64,000 nt of DNA from Sedimenticola sp. (lineage in GTDB: Bacteria > Pseudomonadota > Gammaproteobacteria > Chromatiales > Chromatiaceae), in assembly GCA_026985055.1 (NCBI GenBank), contig JALSQZ010000226.1, forward strand, positions 37,223-101,222. Reading direction: 5' to 3'. Both the position numbers and the translations under genes were made by a program. The notes under the pieces are model-generated. The model was given only the letters and a program-made list of their open reading frames with translations, was not told the DNA's origin and did not search any database. The stretch's first letter is position 1. Each line of letters starts with the position of its first letter. Of this stretch, positions 17,943 to 26,658 are shown piece by piece.

Positions 17943-18579
17943 CCAGATCGAGGAGCCCGTGACGCAAGGCAAAATGTGTCAGTTCCACATCGTTGTGAAT
18001 ATCCAGCTTCTCAAACAGCCGGGATCGATAGGTACAGATGGTCTTGGGACTGAGAAACAGCGAATCCGATATTTCCTGGGTGGTTTCGCCATGAGTGATC
18101 ATGAGCATCACCTGCATCTCCCGGGGTGAGAGCTTGCTCACGGGAGTGGACTCTCCCTTGTTCACCAGACTGGTCAGGCTCAGACGCTGGGCCACGTCCT
18201 GACAGATATAATGATCGCCGCGCATCACCTTGTTTATTGCCAGTGCCAGTTCAACGGCAGGGCATCCCTTGGTGACATATCCCACTGCTCCCGCATCCAG
18301 CAACTGGTTGGGGAAAGGCGTGTCATCCAGTGCAGTGAGGGCGATGACCTTGACATCCGGTGCCACATGCAACACCCGCCGGGTGGCTTCGATGCCGCCA
18401 ATACCTTCCATGTTTACGTCCATGAGGACCACATCCGGAGGAGCATCGCGCACAATATCCACTGCTTCCTCGCCACTTGCCGCTTCCGCGACCACTTCCA
18501 TGCCCTCCATTTCATCCAGGATACTTTTGACTCCGGAACGAAACAGGGCGTGATCATCGACTAACAGTATGCGTATCAT
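17935..18579 (-). CDS. uvrY: GacA/UvrY-type response regulator
   Basis: LuxR-family response regulator, output of a BarA/GacS-type kinase that controls small-RNA and carbon-storage regulation in gammaproteobacteria. 214 residues: receiver domain (ILLVDDHALFRSGV, phosphoacceptor Asp in VVLMDVNMEG, conserved Lys in GYVTKGC) and HTH domain (LSPREMQVMLMITHGETTQEISDSLFLSPKTICTYR spread over 150-190). The close match to GacA/UvrY supports the name. It overlaps the UdgB gene instead of preceding uvrC. Confidence 0.9.
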   Translation of the reverse strand: MIRILLVDDHALFRSGVKSILDEMEGMEVVAEAASGEEAVDIVRDAPPDVVLMDVNMEGIGGIEATRRVLHVAPDVKVIALTALDDTPFPNQLLDAGAVGYVTKGCPAVELALAINKVMRGDHYICQDVAQRLSLTSLVNKGESTPVSKLSPREMQVMLMITHGETTQEISDSLFLSPKTICTYRSRLFEKLDIHNDVELTHFALRHGLLDLDG

Positions 18580-18604
18580 TTTATCGCTTCATCGTTCAGT
18601 TTAT

Positions 18605-18630
18605 TGGGAATCTCGATTTTCCGAGATGCC
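18605..18630. repeat. Dispersed palindromic repeat, short form (copy 3)
   Basis: Hairpin GGGAATCTCGA / TCGGAGATGCCC-like arms around a T loop, preceded by TTATT as at 55901. It lies between uvrY and the AAA+ gene, where it could also serve as a transcription stop. Confidence 0.65.
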
Positions 18631-18653
18631 CTGTTCATCAGGAATCATAGCAC

Positions 18654-20126
18654 TCATTTGCGCCCCGACGCAGGAATGGCGCGTTGGAAAGACCAGTCCC
18701 TTATCGCCTGTATCTGTTCTTCCATGGTGCGGGACAAAGGCACCATATTTGCGGTGTTGCGAACAATATCCTGTTCATTGAACCCGCGACCTTCCTGCCA
18801 GGCCTCGATACGAGCGGATTTTACCGCCGCTTCAATCTCGGCACCACTCCACCCCTTTGTCGCGGCGGCCAGATAGGCGGTATCAAAATCACCCGGCCTC
18901 CCTCCATTCAGGCGGATATGAATGACGAATATCTGCGCCCGTTCCTCCGCAGACGGCAGATCGAGGAAAAACAACTGGTCAAACCGCCCCTTGCGCATGA
19001 GCTCCGCGGGCAGGGACTGTATGCGATTCGCGGTAGCCGCCAGAAACACCCCGGCGGGCTTTTCCTGCATCCAGGTCAGAAAGCTGGAAAAGATATTCAC
19101 ATTGCCGCCCGACGGATTTCTTTCATCGTAGCCAAAAGCATTTTCCAGCTCATCTATCCACAGCACCACCGGAGCGATTTCCGCGGCGATACGGGTCGCG
19201 CGCTCAAAGGCATATTCGGCGCTACCAAAGCTCCCGGACATGACCAGGCTCATATCCAGGCGCACCAGGGGAAGATTCCAGGCTGTGGCGACAGTCTTGG
19301 CGGCCAGGCTCTTGCCACAACCGCTGACACCCATGAAAAGCACTCCTGCAGGCAAAGGAACCCCTTCTTCCAGTGCCTCACGGGTAAAAAGATCCTGACG
19401 CGCACGCACCCAGTTCTTCAGATTCTCCAGTCCACCGATATCCTCCAGCGAACGCTGTGGCGGATAGAAACGCAGCACGCTTTCCTTGGCCAGAATCTGG
19501 GACTTTTCTTCCTGAATCTCGGCCAGGGCAGTATCCTTGTCCAAGCCCGGCATACCGTAAAGACGGCTTTGCAGGTGCCCGATCTCATTCAGGGACAGCC
19601 CTTTCATGGCCACTGCCATGCGCTGCAGCAGCTCATCATCCGGCAGGGACGCGGAACCCTGGGGCTTGCGCAGTTGTCCCAGAATCTCTTCCTCGGATGG
19701 CAATCCCATCTCCACCAGAAACAACTCCTTTTTCAGGACTTCAGGAAGCTTGAGCTGCGGGTGGCTGATGAACACATGGACATGCCGTCCGCGCAAAGCA
19801 TAATAGAGATCCCGCAGACCGCGAACCAGGGCGGGATTGTCATCGAACCAGGAAGGAAGATCCTTGAGCAGATACAGCACCTGCCCCTGCTCTGCGCCAA
19901 CGCGCTGCAATGCAGCCATGGGGGAGGCTGCTTGTTTCTCATCATCGAAACCAACGCTGGCCGACCAGGTCACCAGCTTGCCGCTCCCCCTGTACAGACT
20001 GTCCACGACCAGGGACAGCAGGTTTTCCATCCTTTCTTCCTCCCAGCCCAGCAGGTAGAACAACGGATAACGGGAACGCAGCCCGCGGATAAGCTTGTGA
20101 AAGGTCTTGCTGTTACCGGAACTCAA
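18654..20126 (-). CDS. Ycf46-like AAA+ ATPase linked to hypC
   Basis: A 490-residue cytoplasmic AAA+ protein. The first 200 residues resemble the Ycf46 N-terminal region (LRSRYPLFYLLGWEEER near the start); the AAA+ core follows with Walker A GVSGCGKSLAAKT, Walker B VVLWIDELENAF, sensor/arginine-finger region MRKGRFDQLFFLDLP, and a short C-terminal helical lid. The start overlaps the hypC stop by 4 bp, so it is made together with a hydrogenase maturation chaperone. A remodelling role in hydrogenase assembly is my inference; Ycf46 itself has no settled function. Confidence 0.75.
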   Translation of the reverse strand: MSSGNSKTFHKLIRGLRSRYPLFYLLGWEEERMENLLSLVVDSLYRGSGKLVTWSASVGFDDEKQAASPMAALQRVGAEQGQVLYLLKDLPSWFDDNPALVRGLRDLYYALRGRHVHVFISHPQLKLPEVLKKELFLVEMGLPSEEEILGQLRKPQGSASLPDDELLQRMAVAMKGLSLNEIGHLQSRLYGMPGLDKDTALAEIQEEKSQILAKESVLRFYPPQRSLEDIGGLENLKNWVRARQDLFTREALEEGVPLPAGVLFMGVSGCGKSLAAKTVATAWNLPLVRLDMSLVMSGSFGSAEYAFERATRIAAEIAPVVLWIDELENAFGYDERNPSGGNVNIFSSFLTWMQEKPAGVFLAATANRIQSLPAELMRKGRFDQLFFLDLPSAEERAQIFVIHIRLNGGRPGDFDTAYLAAATKGWSGAEIEAAVKSARIEAWQEGRGFNEQDIVRNTANMVPLSRTMEEQIQAIRDWSFQRAIPASGRK

Positions 20127-20371
20127 GATGTTTCCCCATAAGACGAGTCTGTCTCCCGCAGGATGAGGTCGTAGATTTCCCAGGCGGCGGCAGCCTGCTC
20201 CTGACTAAGCTTCTGGGTGGCGTATCCTCCCTGCATGACCAGATAGTCTCCAGGAAGCACTTCCTGATCCTGCATGAGAAACAGGCTGACATCCCGCTGC
20301 TCACCCCTGGCCTCGCAGCTGGCGATGAGCCCTTCCACACCAATCACCCGCATGGGAATCCCAAGACACAT
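20123..20371 (-). CDS. hypC: Hydrogenase maturation chaperone HypC/HupF
   Basis: HypC binds the large-subunit precursor and, with HypD, carries the Fe(CN)2CO group for the [NiFe] site. The 82-residue protein begins MCLGIPMRV with the essential Cys2, and continues with the OB-fold GDYLVMQGGYATQKL stretch. It diverges from the structural operon at 20531. No hypA, B, D, E or F is in the window, so those must be elsewhere. Confidence 0.93.
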   Translation of the reverse strand: MCLGIPMRVIGVEGLIASCEARGEQRDVSLFLMQDQEVLPGDYLVMQGGYATQKLSQEQAAAAWEIYDLILRETDSSYGETS

Positions 20372-20530
20372 CAGACAGCACCTCCGCCATTCAATCTGAA
20401 TCCGCGCAAAAACCGGGAATAGTCAAAGAATACGCCATTGTTGACGCGCATCAAAACAGTTCTCCTGATCTCTACTATAAGTAAAGGTAAGGGATACAAA
20501 CAAGGCATATGCAGCAGGAGACGACGAACC

Positions 20531-21031
20531 ATGGGGAATACCCTTGTTTTGGGCATCGGCAACACCCTCCTGAAAGATGAAGGAGTGGGTGTGCATGTGG
20601 TGGCTTGCCTGAGGCAACGAAAATCTCTTCCCGGGGACATAACCCTCCTCGACGGCGGCAATCTGAGTTTCTCCTTGCTCGCCGACATTGAAGAACATCA
20701 GAAGCTCATCGTCATCGATGCTGCGCAACTGAACCAGGCACCGGGAAGCATCGTTTGCATGGAAAATGAACAAATGGACAGCTTTCTTGGCTCAGCCAGG
20801 CGCAGTGTTCATGAAGTCAGCCTGCTGGATCTGATGGACATGAGCCGGCTCAGGGGCTGTCTGCCACAGCGCCGGGCGCTGTTCGGCATACAACCGGAAC
20901 AGGTGGACTGGGGAGAACAGCCGACCAGGAAGGTACAGAATGCCATTGGCGCGACAGCAGATCAGATAGTGCAGCTGCTGGAGACATGGGCGGAACAGGA
21001 CAGCGGCCCGCCCCGGGAGCATACGGCATGA
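20531..21031 (+). CDS. hyaD: Hydrogenase maturation endopeptidase (HyaD/HupD family)
   Basis: Cleaves the C-terminal peptide from the nickel-loaded large subunit. The 166-residue protein has the diagnostic GIGNTLLKDEGVGVHV with the Ni-sensing Asp/Glu, and DAAQLNQAPG in the middle. ATG 20531 follows an AGGAGA site; an earlier ATG in frame at 20438 lacks family similarity. First gene of the hydrogenase operon; its stop overlaps the next start (ATGA). Its predicted substrate is the tail of HynL encoded 4 kb downstream. Confidence 0.9.
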   Translation: MGNTLVLGIGNTLLKDEGVGVHVVACLRQRKSLPGDITLLDGGNLSFSLLADIEEHQKLIVIDAAQLNQAPGSIVCMENEQMDSFLGSARRSVHEVSLLDLMDMSRLRGCLPQRRALFGIQPEQVDWGEQPTRKVQNAIGATADQIVQLLETWAEQDSGPPREHTA

Positions 21032-21429
21032 GTTTTCCTCCCCTGGAAATCACCCGTCCGGAAAGCGGAAACCTCAAGCTGATTCTGCATGAAATCAGCC
21101 ATGCCTTGAGTGAGCTCATGGCAACGGGCAACGAACGGAGCATCGACCTGCGCGGCATACCGCTGGCGCCGGGCGAAGAGAAAAAGCTCCTGGAATCGCT
21201 GGGTGAAGGAGAAATCAGGGCCGAACTGGATGCCCTGGGGAAGAGCCGGATCCAGGAATCCCGATATTCCGGCGTATGGATAGTCACCCATTGCAACAGC
21301 AACGGAGAAATCATGGGCCGTTTCATCGAGATCACCCGTTCACCGGCATTGCTCGCCGCTCAGACAGAAGACATGGCCGCCGGGCTGGATGCCCTGCGCC
21401 AGCTCATTGCGACAGGAACCGAATCATGA
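21028..21429 (+). CDS. Single-domain HyaF/HupH-like hydrogenase expression protein
   Basis: A 133-residue protein matching the HupH_C-type domain: LLESLGEGEIRAELDALGKS followed by IQESRYSGVWIVTH and MGRFIEITRSPALLAAQTEDM. HyaF/HupH proteins assist maturation of the small subunit or its Fe-S clusters and usually hold two copies of this domain in about 280 residues; here one copy stands alone. Overlaps of 4 bp with both hyaD and hynS point to strict co-translation. Confidence 0.8.
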   Translation: MSFPPLEITRPESGNLKLILHEISHALSELMATGNERSIDLRGIPLAPGEEKKLLESLGEGEIRAELDALGKSRIQESRYSGVWIVTHCNSNGEIMGRFIEITRSPALLAAQTEDMAAGLDALRQLIATGTES

Positions 21430-22523
21430 ACAAAGAACGCACACTGGGCGAAATACTCCGGCAACAGGGAGTCAGTCGCCGCGGGTTTCTGAAATTCTGC
21501 GCCACCACGGCATCTCTGATGGCCTTGCCCCCAGGCATGGTTCCAACCATCGCCAGGGCCCTGGAAAACGCCCGACGGCCATCTGTTATCTGGCTGTCCT
21601 TTCAGGAATGCACCGGCTGTACCGAATCACTTACCCGTTCCCATGCCCCCACCATAGAGGGCTTGATCTTCGATGCCATTTCCCTGGACTACCATCACAC
21701 CTTGCAGGCTGCAGCGGGCAGCGCCGCAGAGCAGGCGCGTGAAAGCGCCATGAAGGAAAACTTCGGCAACTACCTGCTGGTAGTGGACGGCTCCATTCCA
21801 CTGGCCAACGCCGGTTTTTCCACCATTGCGGGAACCAGCAACCTGGAAATACTGAAAGAGGTGGCAAAAGGCGCGGCAGCCATCATCGCCGTGGGCACCT
21901 GCGCCGCCTATGGCGGTCTGCCCCATGCCAAACCCAACCCCACCGGTGCGGTACCGGTATCCGCGATCATCAGCGACAAACCCATAGTGAATGTTCCCGG
22001 CTGCCCGCCCATTCCGGTAGTCATTTCCGGCGTTCTTACCCATTTCCTGACGTTCGGCAGACTCCCGGACCTGGATCATCTGGGCCGCCCCCTGGCTTTC
22101 TATGGCAACAACATCCACGACCGCTGCTACCGCCGCCCCTTCTATGAACGCGGCCAGTTCGCGGAAAGTTTCGACGACGAGGGAGCCAGAAAGGGCTGGT
22201 GCCTGTACAAGCTGGGCTGCAAGGGACCGGTGACCTACAACGCCTGCGCCACCACCAAATGGAACAATGGCACCAGTTTTCCCATCGAATCCGGCCATGG
22301 CTGCCTGGGATGTTCCGAGCCGGACTTCTGGGACATGGGCGGCTTTTACCGGGCCTTGTCCGAGCCCATAGGTCTTTCCGCCAGAACCGTTGCCGGGGGC
22401 GCAATCGGCGGCGCGGCCCTGGGCGCCGCCAGCGGTCTGCTCAACCGCAAAAAGAAAGCGGAGGCTCTCGCCCGACATGAAAAAATCGGCGTGGATGAAC
22501 TGAAGGACGGAGAGACAAAATGA
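21426..22523 (+). CDS. hynS: [NiFe] uptake hydrogenase small subunit (Isp type)
   Basis: Electron-transfer subunit carrying three Fe-S clusters for H2 oxidation on the periplasmic side. 365 residues with a twin-arginine signal (SRRGFLK, residues 17-23), proximal-cluster start ECTGCTES (Cys62/65), GTCAAYGG, NVPGCPP, and distal Cys in the CRRPFYERGQF-like, CYRRPFY, KLGCKGP and GHGCLGCSEPDFWD segments. A Gly/Ala-rich stretch near the C-terminus (GGAIGGAALGAASGLL) followed by RKKK looks like a membrane anchor. Start ATG 21426 overlaps the previous stop. Followed by isp1, unlike Hya/Hup operons where the large subunit comes next. Confidence 0.95.
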   Translation: MNKERTLGEILRQQGVSRRGFLKFCATTASLMALPPGMVPTIARALENARRPSVIWLSFQECTGCTESLTRSHAPTIEGLIFDAISLDYHHTLQAAAGSAAEQARESAMKENFGNYLLVVDGSIPLANAGFSTIAGTSNLEILKEVAKGAAAIIAVGTCAAYGGLPHAKPNPTGAVPVSAIISDKPIVNVPGCPPIPVVISGVLTHFLTFGRLPDLDHLGRPLAFYGNNIHDRCYRRPFYERGQFAESFDDEGARKGWCLYKLGCKGPVTYNACATTKWNNGTSFPIESGHGCLGCSEPDFWDMGGFYRALSEPIGLSARTVAGGAIGGAALGAASGLLNRKKKAEALARHEKIGVDELKDGETK

Positions 22524-23182
22524 ACAGCGCCGAGTTTCTCCTCTGGGTACGAGGTTCCGGACTGCAAATCGCCCTGTGGATCTTCCTCTTCGGCATGCTC
22601 ATCCGCTTGCTGGAGATCTTCCTCCTGGGAAGAAAGAAAAATCTCGCCGAACTGCGCGCCAGCGGCACGGCAGCCGGCTTGCGCACCATGATCAGCCGCT
22701 CACTGCCCCCCGGGGGGAATATCATCCATCGGCCACGTTTCACCTTTGTAGCCGGCTATGCCTTCCATATCGGGCTGTTTGTCGTGATCTTCTTCCTCAC
22801 GCCTCATATCCAGGTCATTGAATCTCTAACCGGCCTGGCCTGGCCCGCCCTGCCCACTCCCGTGGTGGACATATTTACGGTCATCTCCCTGGTGGCCATG
22901 CTGGCCCTGCTCTGGCATCGCCTTGCCAGCCGGCTGCTGAATTTTCTCAGTAATGGTGGTGACTATCTGGCCTGGACCCTGACATTCATGCCGTTGCTTA
23001 CCGGCTACATGGCCTATCATCACCTGTGGTTTCCCTATACCGGGCTGCTGGCAGCGCATATCCTCAGTGTGGAACTGCTGCTGATCCTGTTTCCCTTCAC
23101 CAAGCTGACACATACTTTCACCATCTTCATTGCACGCTGGTACAACGGCATGATGGCCGGCGAGAAAGGAGTTCAGTCATGA
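22520..23182 (+). CDS. isp1: Isp1-like membrane cytochrome b subunit
   Basis: A 220-residue inner-membrane protein with about five hydrophobic segments and His residues suited to haem b (FHIGLFVVIFF, LLWHRLASR, AYHHLWF, AHILSVELLL, THTFTIF). It resembles NarI/DsrM-type quinone-linked cytochromes. In Isp-type hydrogenases, isp1 and isp2 lie between hynS and hynL and probably pass electrons from the enzyme to the quinone pool or to a cytoplasmic acceptor. 4-bp overlaps on both sides. Confidence 0.85.
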   Translation: MNSAEFLLWVRGSGLQIALWIFLFGMLIRLLEIFLLGRKKNLAELRASGTAAGLRTMISRSLPPGGNIIHRPRFTFVAGYAFHIGLFVVIFFLTPHIQVIESLTGLAWPALPTPVVDIFTVISLVAMLALLWHRLASRLLNFLSNGGDYLAWTLTFMPLLTGYMAYHHLWFPYTGLLAAHILSVELLLILFPFTKLTHTFTIFIARWYNGMMAGEKGVQS

Positions 23183-24465
23183 GCAAAACATCCCTGGAAC
23201 GCGGCCTGAACATTCTGCGTGAACAGATAGACAGCCCCACGGCGGCTTTCTTCAGCAGTTGTGTACATTGCGGGCTGTGCGCCCAGGCCTGCCTCTTCTA
23301 TACGGAAACCTGCAATCCGGCCTACATACCGATACGCAAACTGGAACCCATGCGCCGGCTCTGGGAGCAGGAATACACACTGACTGGAAAACTCAAGAAG
23401 CTGCTGGGGTTATCCAGACCCATAACCCACGAAGAGCTGGAGCAATGGCAGGAACTGGTCTATAACAGTTGCTCCCTGTGCGGCCGTTGCAGCCTGGTCT
23501 GCCCCGCCGGGCTGGATCTCACCTACATGATTCGCAAGTTTCGTGAAGGCATGGCCGCATCCGGGCATGCGCCAGAAGGACTCATCGGCGCCACCACCCG
23601 GGCAGTGGAACTGGGCAGCCCCATGGGAGTGACGCTGAAAGCGCTCGAGGCTCAGGCAAAACATGTAAAGGCAGACTCGGGGCTGGATATTCCCTTTGAT
23701 GTAGAAGGCGCGGAATACCTGGTGCTGTTATCCTCCATGGAAATCATCAACTATCCCGAATACCTGCAGGCGGTCGCCCGGATCTTCCATCAGGCGAAAA
23801 AGACCTGGACCATTTCCTCGGAGGCTTTCGAAGCCACCAATTCGGGAATTCAGATCGGTGTCTCCGATATCGCCGCCGAACTGGTACAGCGGGTGGTGGA
23901 TGCCGCGGAGAAACTCAGGGTGAAGACCGTCATCAGCCCGGAATGCGGTCATGCCTATACCGCCATCCGCTGGGAAGGCCCCAACCTCATCGGGCGTCCT
24001 TTCGGTTTCAGGGTGAGGCACATCCTGGAAGTGCTGGATGAGCTGCGTGAACAGGGGTTGCTGCAGGTCGAGGGCGTGGAAGATGCGCGCATGACCTTCC
24101 ACGACCCCTGCCAGCTGGTGCGCCGGGGCGGTGTCATCGAAGCACCCCGCAACCTGATCCGCATGGTGGCGAGGAATTTCGTGGAAATGAAGGATCATGG
24201 AAAAATGAACTGGTGCTGTGGCGCCGGGGGCGGTGTCAGCGCCAATGAAGATGCCGCGGAAATCCGTCTCAAGGCGTTCAAGCGCAAGAAGAAACAACTG
24301 GAGAGACTGCAGGTGGACGGGCTGGTCACCGCCTGCGCCAACTGCCGCATCCAGATCGAGGAAGGCCTGGAGGAAAATGACATGGACATGCCCGTCATCG
24401 GTCTCACGGAAATGCTCGCCAGCCACCTGAAAGACGAGGAAGCCCGGGAAGGAGGCGCCACATGA
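23179..24465 (+). CDS. isp2: Isp2-like HdrD/DsrK-type Fe-S protein
   Basis: A 428-residue cytoplasmic-side iron-sulfur protein. N-terminal ferredoxin pair CVHCGLCAQACLFY and CSLCGRCSLVCPAGLD binds two [4Fe-4S] clusters; two CCG-type domains follow (SPECGHAY, HDPCQLVRRG, then WCCGAGGG and CANCRIQIEEG). This is the HdrD/DsrK layout, a module that handles heterodisulfide or sulfur-carrier chemistry in relatives. Here it is paired with isp1 in the hydrogenase operon and probably accepts electrons. The earlier in-frame ATG lies inside isp1; ATG 23179 gives an ATGA overlap. Confidence 0.88.
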   Translation: MSKTSLERGLNILREQIDSPTAAFFSSCVHCGLCAQACLFYTETCNPAYIPIRKLEPMRRLWEQEYTLTGKLKKLLGLSRPITHEELEQWQELVYNSCSLCGRCSLVCPAGLDLTYMIRKFREGMAASGHAPEGLIGATTRAVELGSPMGVTLKALEAQAKHVKADSGLDIPFDVEGAEYLVLLSSMEIINYPEYLQAVARIFHQAKKTWTISSEAFEATNSGIQIGVSDIAAELVQRVVDAAEKLRVKTVISPECGHAYTAIRWEGPNLIGRPFGFRVRHILEVLDELREQGLLQVEGVEDARMTFHDPCQLVRRGGVIEAPRNLIRMVARNFVEMKDHGKMNWCCGAGGGVSANEDAAEIRLKAFKRKKKQLERLQVDGLVTACANCRIQIEEGLEENDMDMPVIGLTEMLASHLKDEEAREGGAT

Positions 24466-24938
24466 CAGATGCGCAGAACAATACCGATTTCAGAAAAAGC
24501 CTGGATCGGCTCGAATGCCCACAGCAGCGGCAACTGGCTGCGCGCTTCGTCGAAAGCGTCCTGCATCTGGGCCGGGACGAACGCATAAAAAAAGTTGTCG
24601 ACATGGTGCACAAGGGCGATCCCGATCCCGAAGAACTGGAAGCCGCGAGAAAGATGATCAAGGCTGCCATCGTCGATTCCCACTGCCGCTGCGGCTCCGA
24701 ATGCGACTGGAAGGAACAGGCCACCTATTTCGTTGCACGCGCCGCGGCCGCTGCGGTGGCGCCAGAAAACAAGTGCATCACACGCAATGCCGCCTGGGAA
24801 GCCGCAGTGAATGCACGCATGGCCTGCACCTGTGCGGCCATGGAAGATGAAGACATCAGTGCCGAGGAGTGCGCCAAGCAGGCCCAAATCGCCAGGGATT
24901 TTCTCAATACACTGCCAGCCGGGAGTGAAACAGCATGA
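24462..24938 (+). CDS. Uncharacterised Cys-containing protein inside the hydrogenase operon
   Basis: A 158-residue soluble, mostly helical and acidic protein, no signal or membrane segment. Six or so Cys residues cluster in two places: HCRCGSEC (around residues 68-74) and ACTCAAME (around 118-125), with CITRN between, which could bind a metal or Fe-S cluster. The second half is rich in Ala. I do not recognise the family. The 4-bp overlaps with isp2 and hynL argue for a role in this hydrogenase, perhaps electron transfer or assembly, but that is inference from position. Confidence 0.75.
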   Translation: MTDAQNNTDFRKSLDRLECPQQRQLAARFVESVLHLGRDERIKKVVDMVHKGDPDPEELEAARKMIKAAIVDSHCRCGSECDWKEQATYFVARAAAAAVAPENKCITRNAAWEAAVNARMACTCAAMEDEDISAEECAKQAQIARDFLNTLPAGSETA

Positions 24939-26656
24939 GCCAACGCATCGTAGTCGACCCCATTACCCGCATCGAAGGGCATCTGCGCATCGAGGCGCAG
25001 ATGAATGGTGCGAAGATAGAAAAAGCCTGGTCCTCCGGCACCATGGTGCGCGGCATCGAGATCATTCTCAAAGGGCGCGACCCCCGGGACGCCTGGGCCT
25101 TCGCCCAGCGTATCTGCGGCGTCTGTACCCTGGTGCATGGCATCGCCTCCGTGCGGGCGGTGGAAAACGCCCTGAATTACAGCGTACCGGCCAATGCCCA
25201 GCTTATCCGTAATCTGATGATAGGCGCCCAGTACATCCACGATCATGTCATGCACTTCTATCATCTGCATGCCCTGGACTGGGTGGATGTGGTTTCCGCC
25301 CTGGATGCCGACCCCAAGGCGACTTCGGAACTGGCCCAGTCCATCAGCCGCTGGCCCAAATCCTCCCCCGGCTATTTCAGTGAAATGAAAACCAGACTGA
25401 AAAATTTTGTCGAGGCCGGACAACTGGGCATCTTCGCCAAGGCGTACTGGGGGCACCCCGCATACAAGCTGCCTGCGGAAGCCAACCTTATGGCCGTTTC
25501 CCATTACCTGGAAGCCCTGGGCTGGCAGCGGGACGTGGCACGCCTGCATACCATTTTTGGCGGCAAGAACCCTCATCCCAATTTCCTCGTGGGCGGGGTG
25601 CCCTGCCCCATCGACCTGGAATCCGATTCCGCCCTCAATGCCGAACGCCTGGCCAAGGTACAAAACATCATCGAGCAGATGCAGCTTTTCGTGGATCAGG
25701 TCTACGTTCCGGACACCCTGGCCATCGCTGGTTTCTACAAGGACTGGGCCAGCCGCGGGGAAGGTCTGGGCAACTTCCTCACCGTGGGCGATTTTCCCGA
25801 AAGCGGCATGGACGACCCGGCCAGTTATCTCATCCCCTCCGGGGCCATACTGAACAGGAACCTGGACACCATTCATGCAGTGGACCTGAATGCGCCCGAT
25901 CAGGTACAGGAATTCATCAATCATTCCTGGTATGACTACAGTGAAGGCAAGGACAAGGGGCTGCATCCCTACGAGGGTGAAACCGAACTGCACTACACCG
26001 GCCCGGAACCGCCGTATGAACATCTGGAGGTAGATCAGTCCTACTCCTGGCTCAAGGCGCCTCGCTGGAAAGGCCATGCCATGGAGGTCGGCCCGCTGGC
26101 GCGGGTACTCATGCTCTACGCCAGCGGCCACGAGCAGACCAGGGCGCTGGTGGACATGACCCTGAAAACCCTGGAACTGCCCCTGGAAGCCCTGTTCTCC
26201 ACCCTGGGGCGCACCGCCGCACGCACCCTGGAAACCAAGATCGTCGCAGACAACATGCAGGTCTGGTATGACCATCTGATCGCCAATATCCGCAGTGGTG
26301 AAACCCGCAGCTTCAATGAAACCCTCTGGGAGCCTTCTTCCTGGCCATCACAGGCTCGCGGCGTGGGTTTCATGGAAGCCCCGCGAGGCGCTCTGGCGCA
26401 CTGGATCGTCATAGAGAACGAAAAAATCGCCAACTACCAGGCCGTGGTGCCCAGCACCTGGAATGCCGGCCCACGCGATCCTTCCGGCCAGCCTGGCGCC
26501 TACGAGGCCGCCCTGCAGGACAACCACGATCTGTACGACCCCGAACAACCCGTGGAAATCCTGCGCACCATCCACAGTTTCGATCCCTGTATTGCCTGTG
26601 CGGTACATGTTACGGATCCGGATGGAAAAGAACTTGTTCAAGTAAAGATCACATAG
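24935..26656 (+). CDS. hynL: [NiFe] uptake hydrogenase large subunit
   Basis: Carries the Ni-Fe active site that splits H2. The 573-residue precursor has the L1 motif RICGVCTLVHG (Cys61/64) and the L2 motif DPCIACAVH (Cys552/555, His558). After His558 there are 15 residues (VTDPDGKELVQVKIT), the peptide to be removed by the HyaD-type protease. It is exported with the Tat-tagged small subunit. All cysteine ligands are intact, so the enzyme should be functional. Confidence 0.96.
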   Translation: MSQRIVVDPITRIEGHLRIEAQMNGAKIEKAWSSGTMVRGIEIILKGRDPRDAWAFAQRICGVCTLVHGIASVRAVENALNYSVPANAQLIRNLMIGAQYIHDHVMHFYHLHALDWVDVVSALDADPKATSELAQSISRWPKSSPGYFSEMKTRLKNFVEAGQLGIFAKAYWGHPAYKLPAEANLMAVSHYLEALGWQRDVARLHTIFGGKNPHPNFLVGGVPCPIDLESDSALNAERLAKVQNIIEQMQLFVDQVYVPDTLAIAGFYKDWASRGEGLGNFLTVGDFPESGMDDPASYLIPSGAILNRNLDTIHAVDLNAPDQVQEFINHSWYDYSEGKDKGLHPYEGETELHYTGPEPPYEHLEVDQSYSWLKAPRWKGHAMEVGPLARVLMLYASGHEQTRALVDMTLKTLELPLEALFSTLGRTAARTLETKIVADNMQVWYDHLIANIRSGETRSFNETLWEPSSWPSQARGVGFMEAPRGALAHWIVIENEKIANYQAVVPSTWNAGPRDPSGQPGAYEAALQDNHDLYDPEQPVEILRTIHSFDPCIACAVHVTDPDGKELVQVKIT

Positions 26657-26658
26657 GT

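Noticed and set aside
23179..24465. Reading isp2 as a glycolate oxidase or lactate utilisation Fe-S subunit
   Set aside because: The CCG-domain layout is shared, but the tight operon with hynS, isp1 and hynL supports Isp2.
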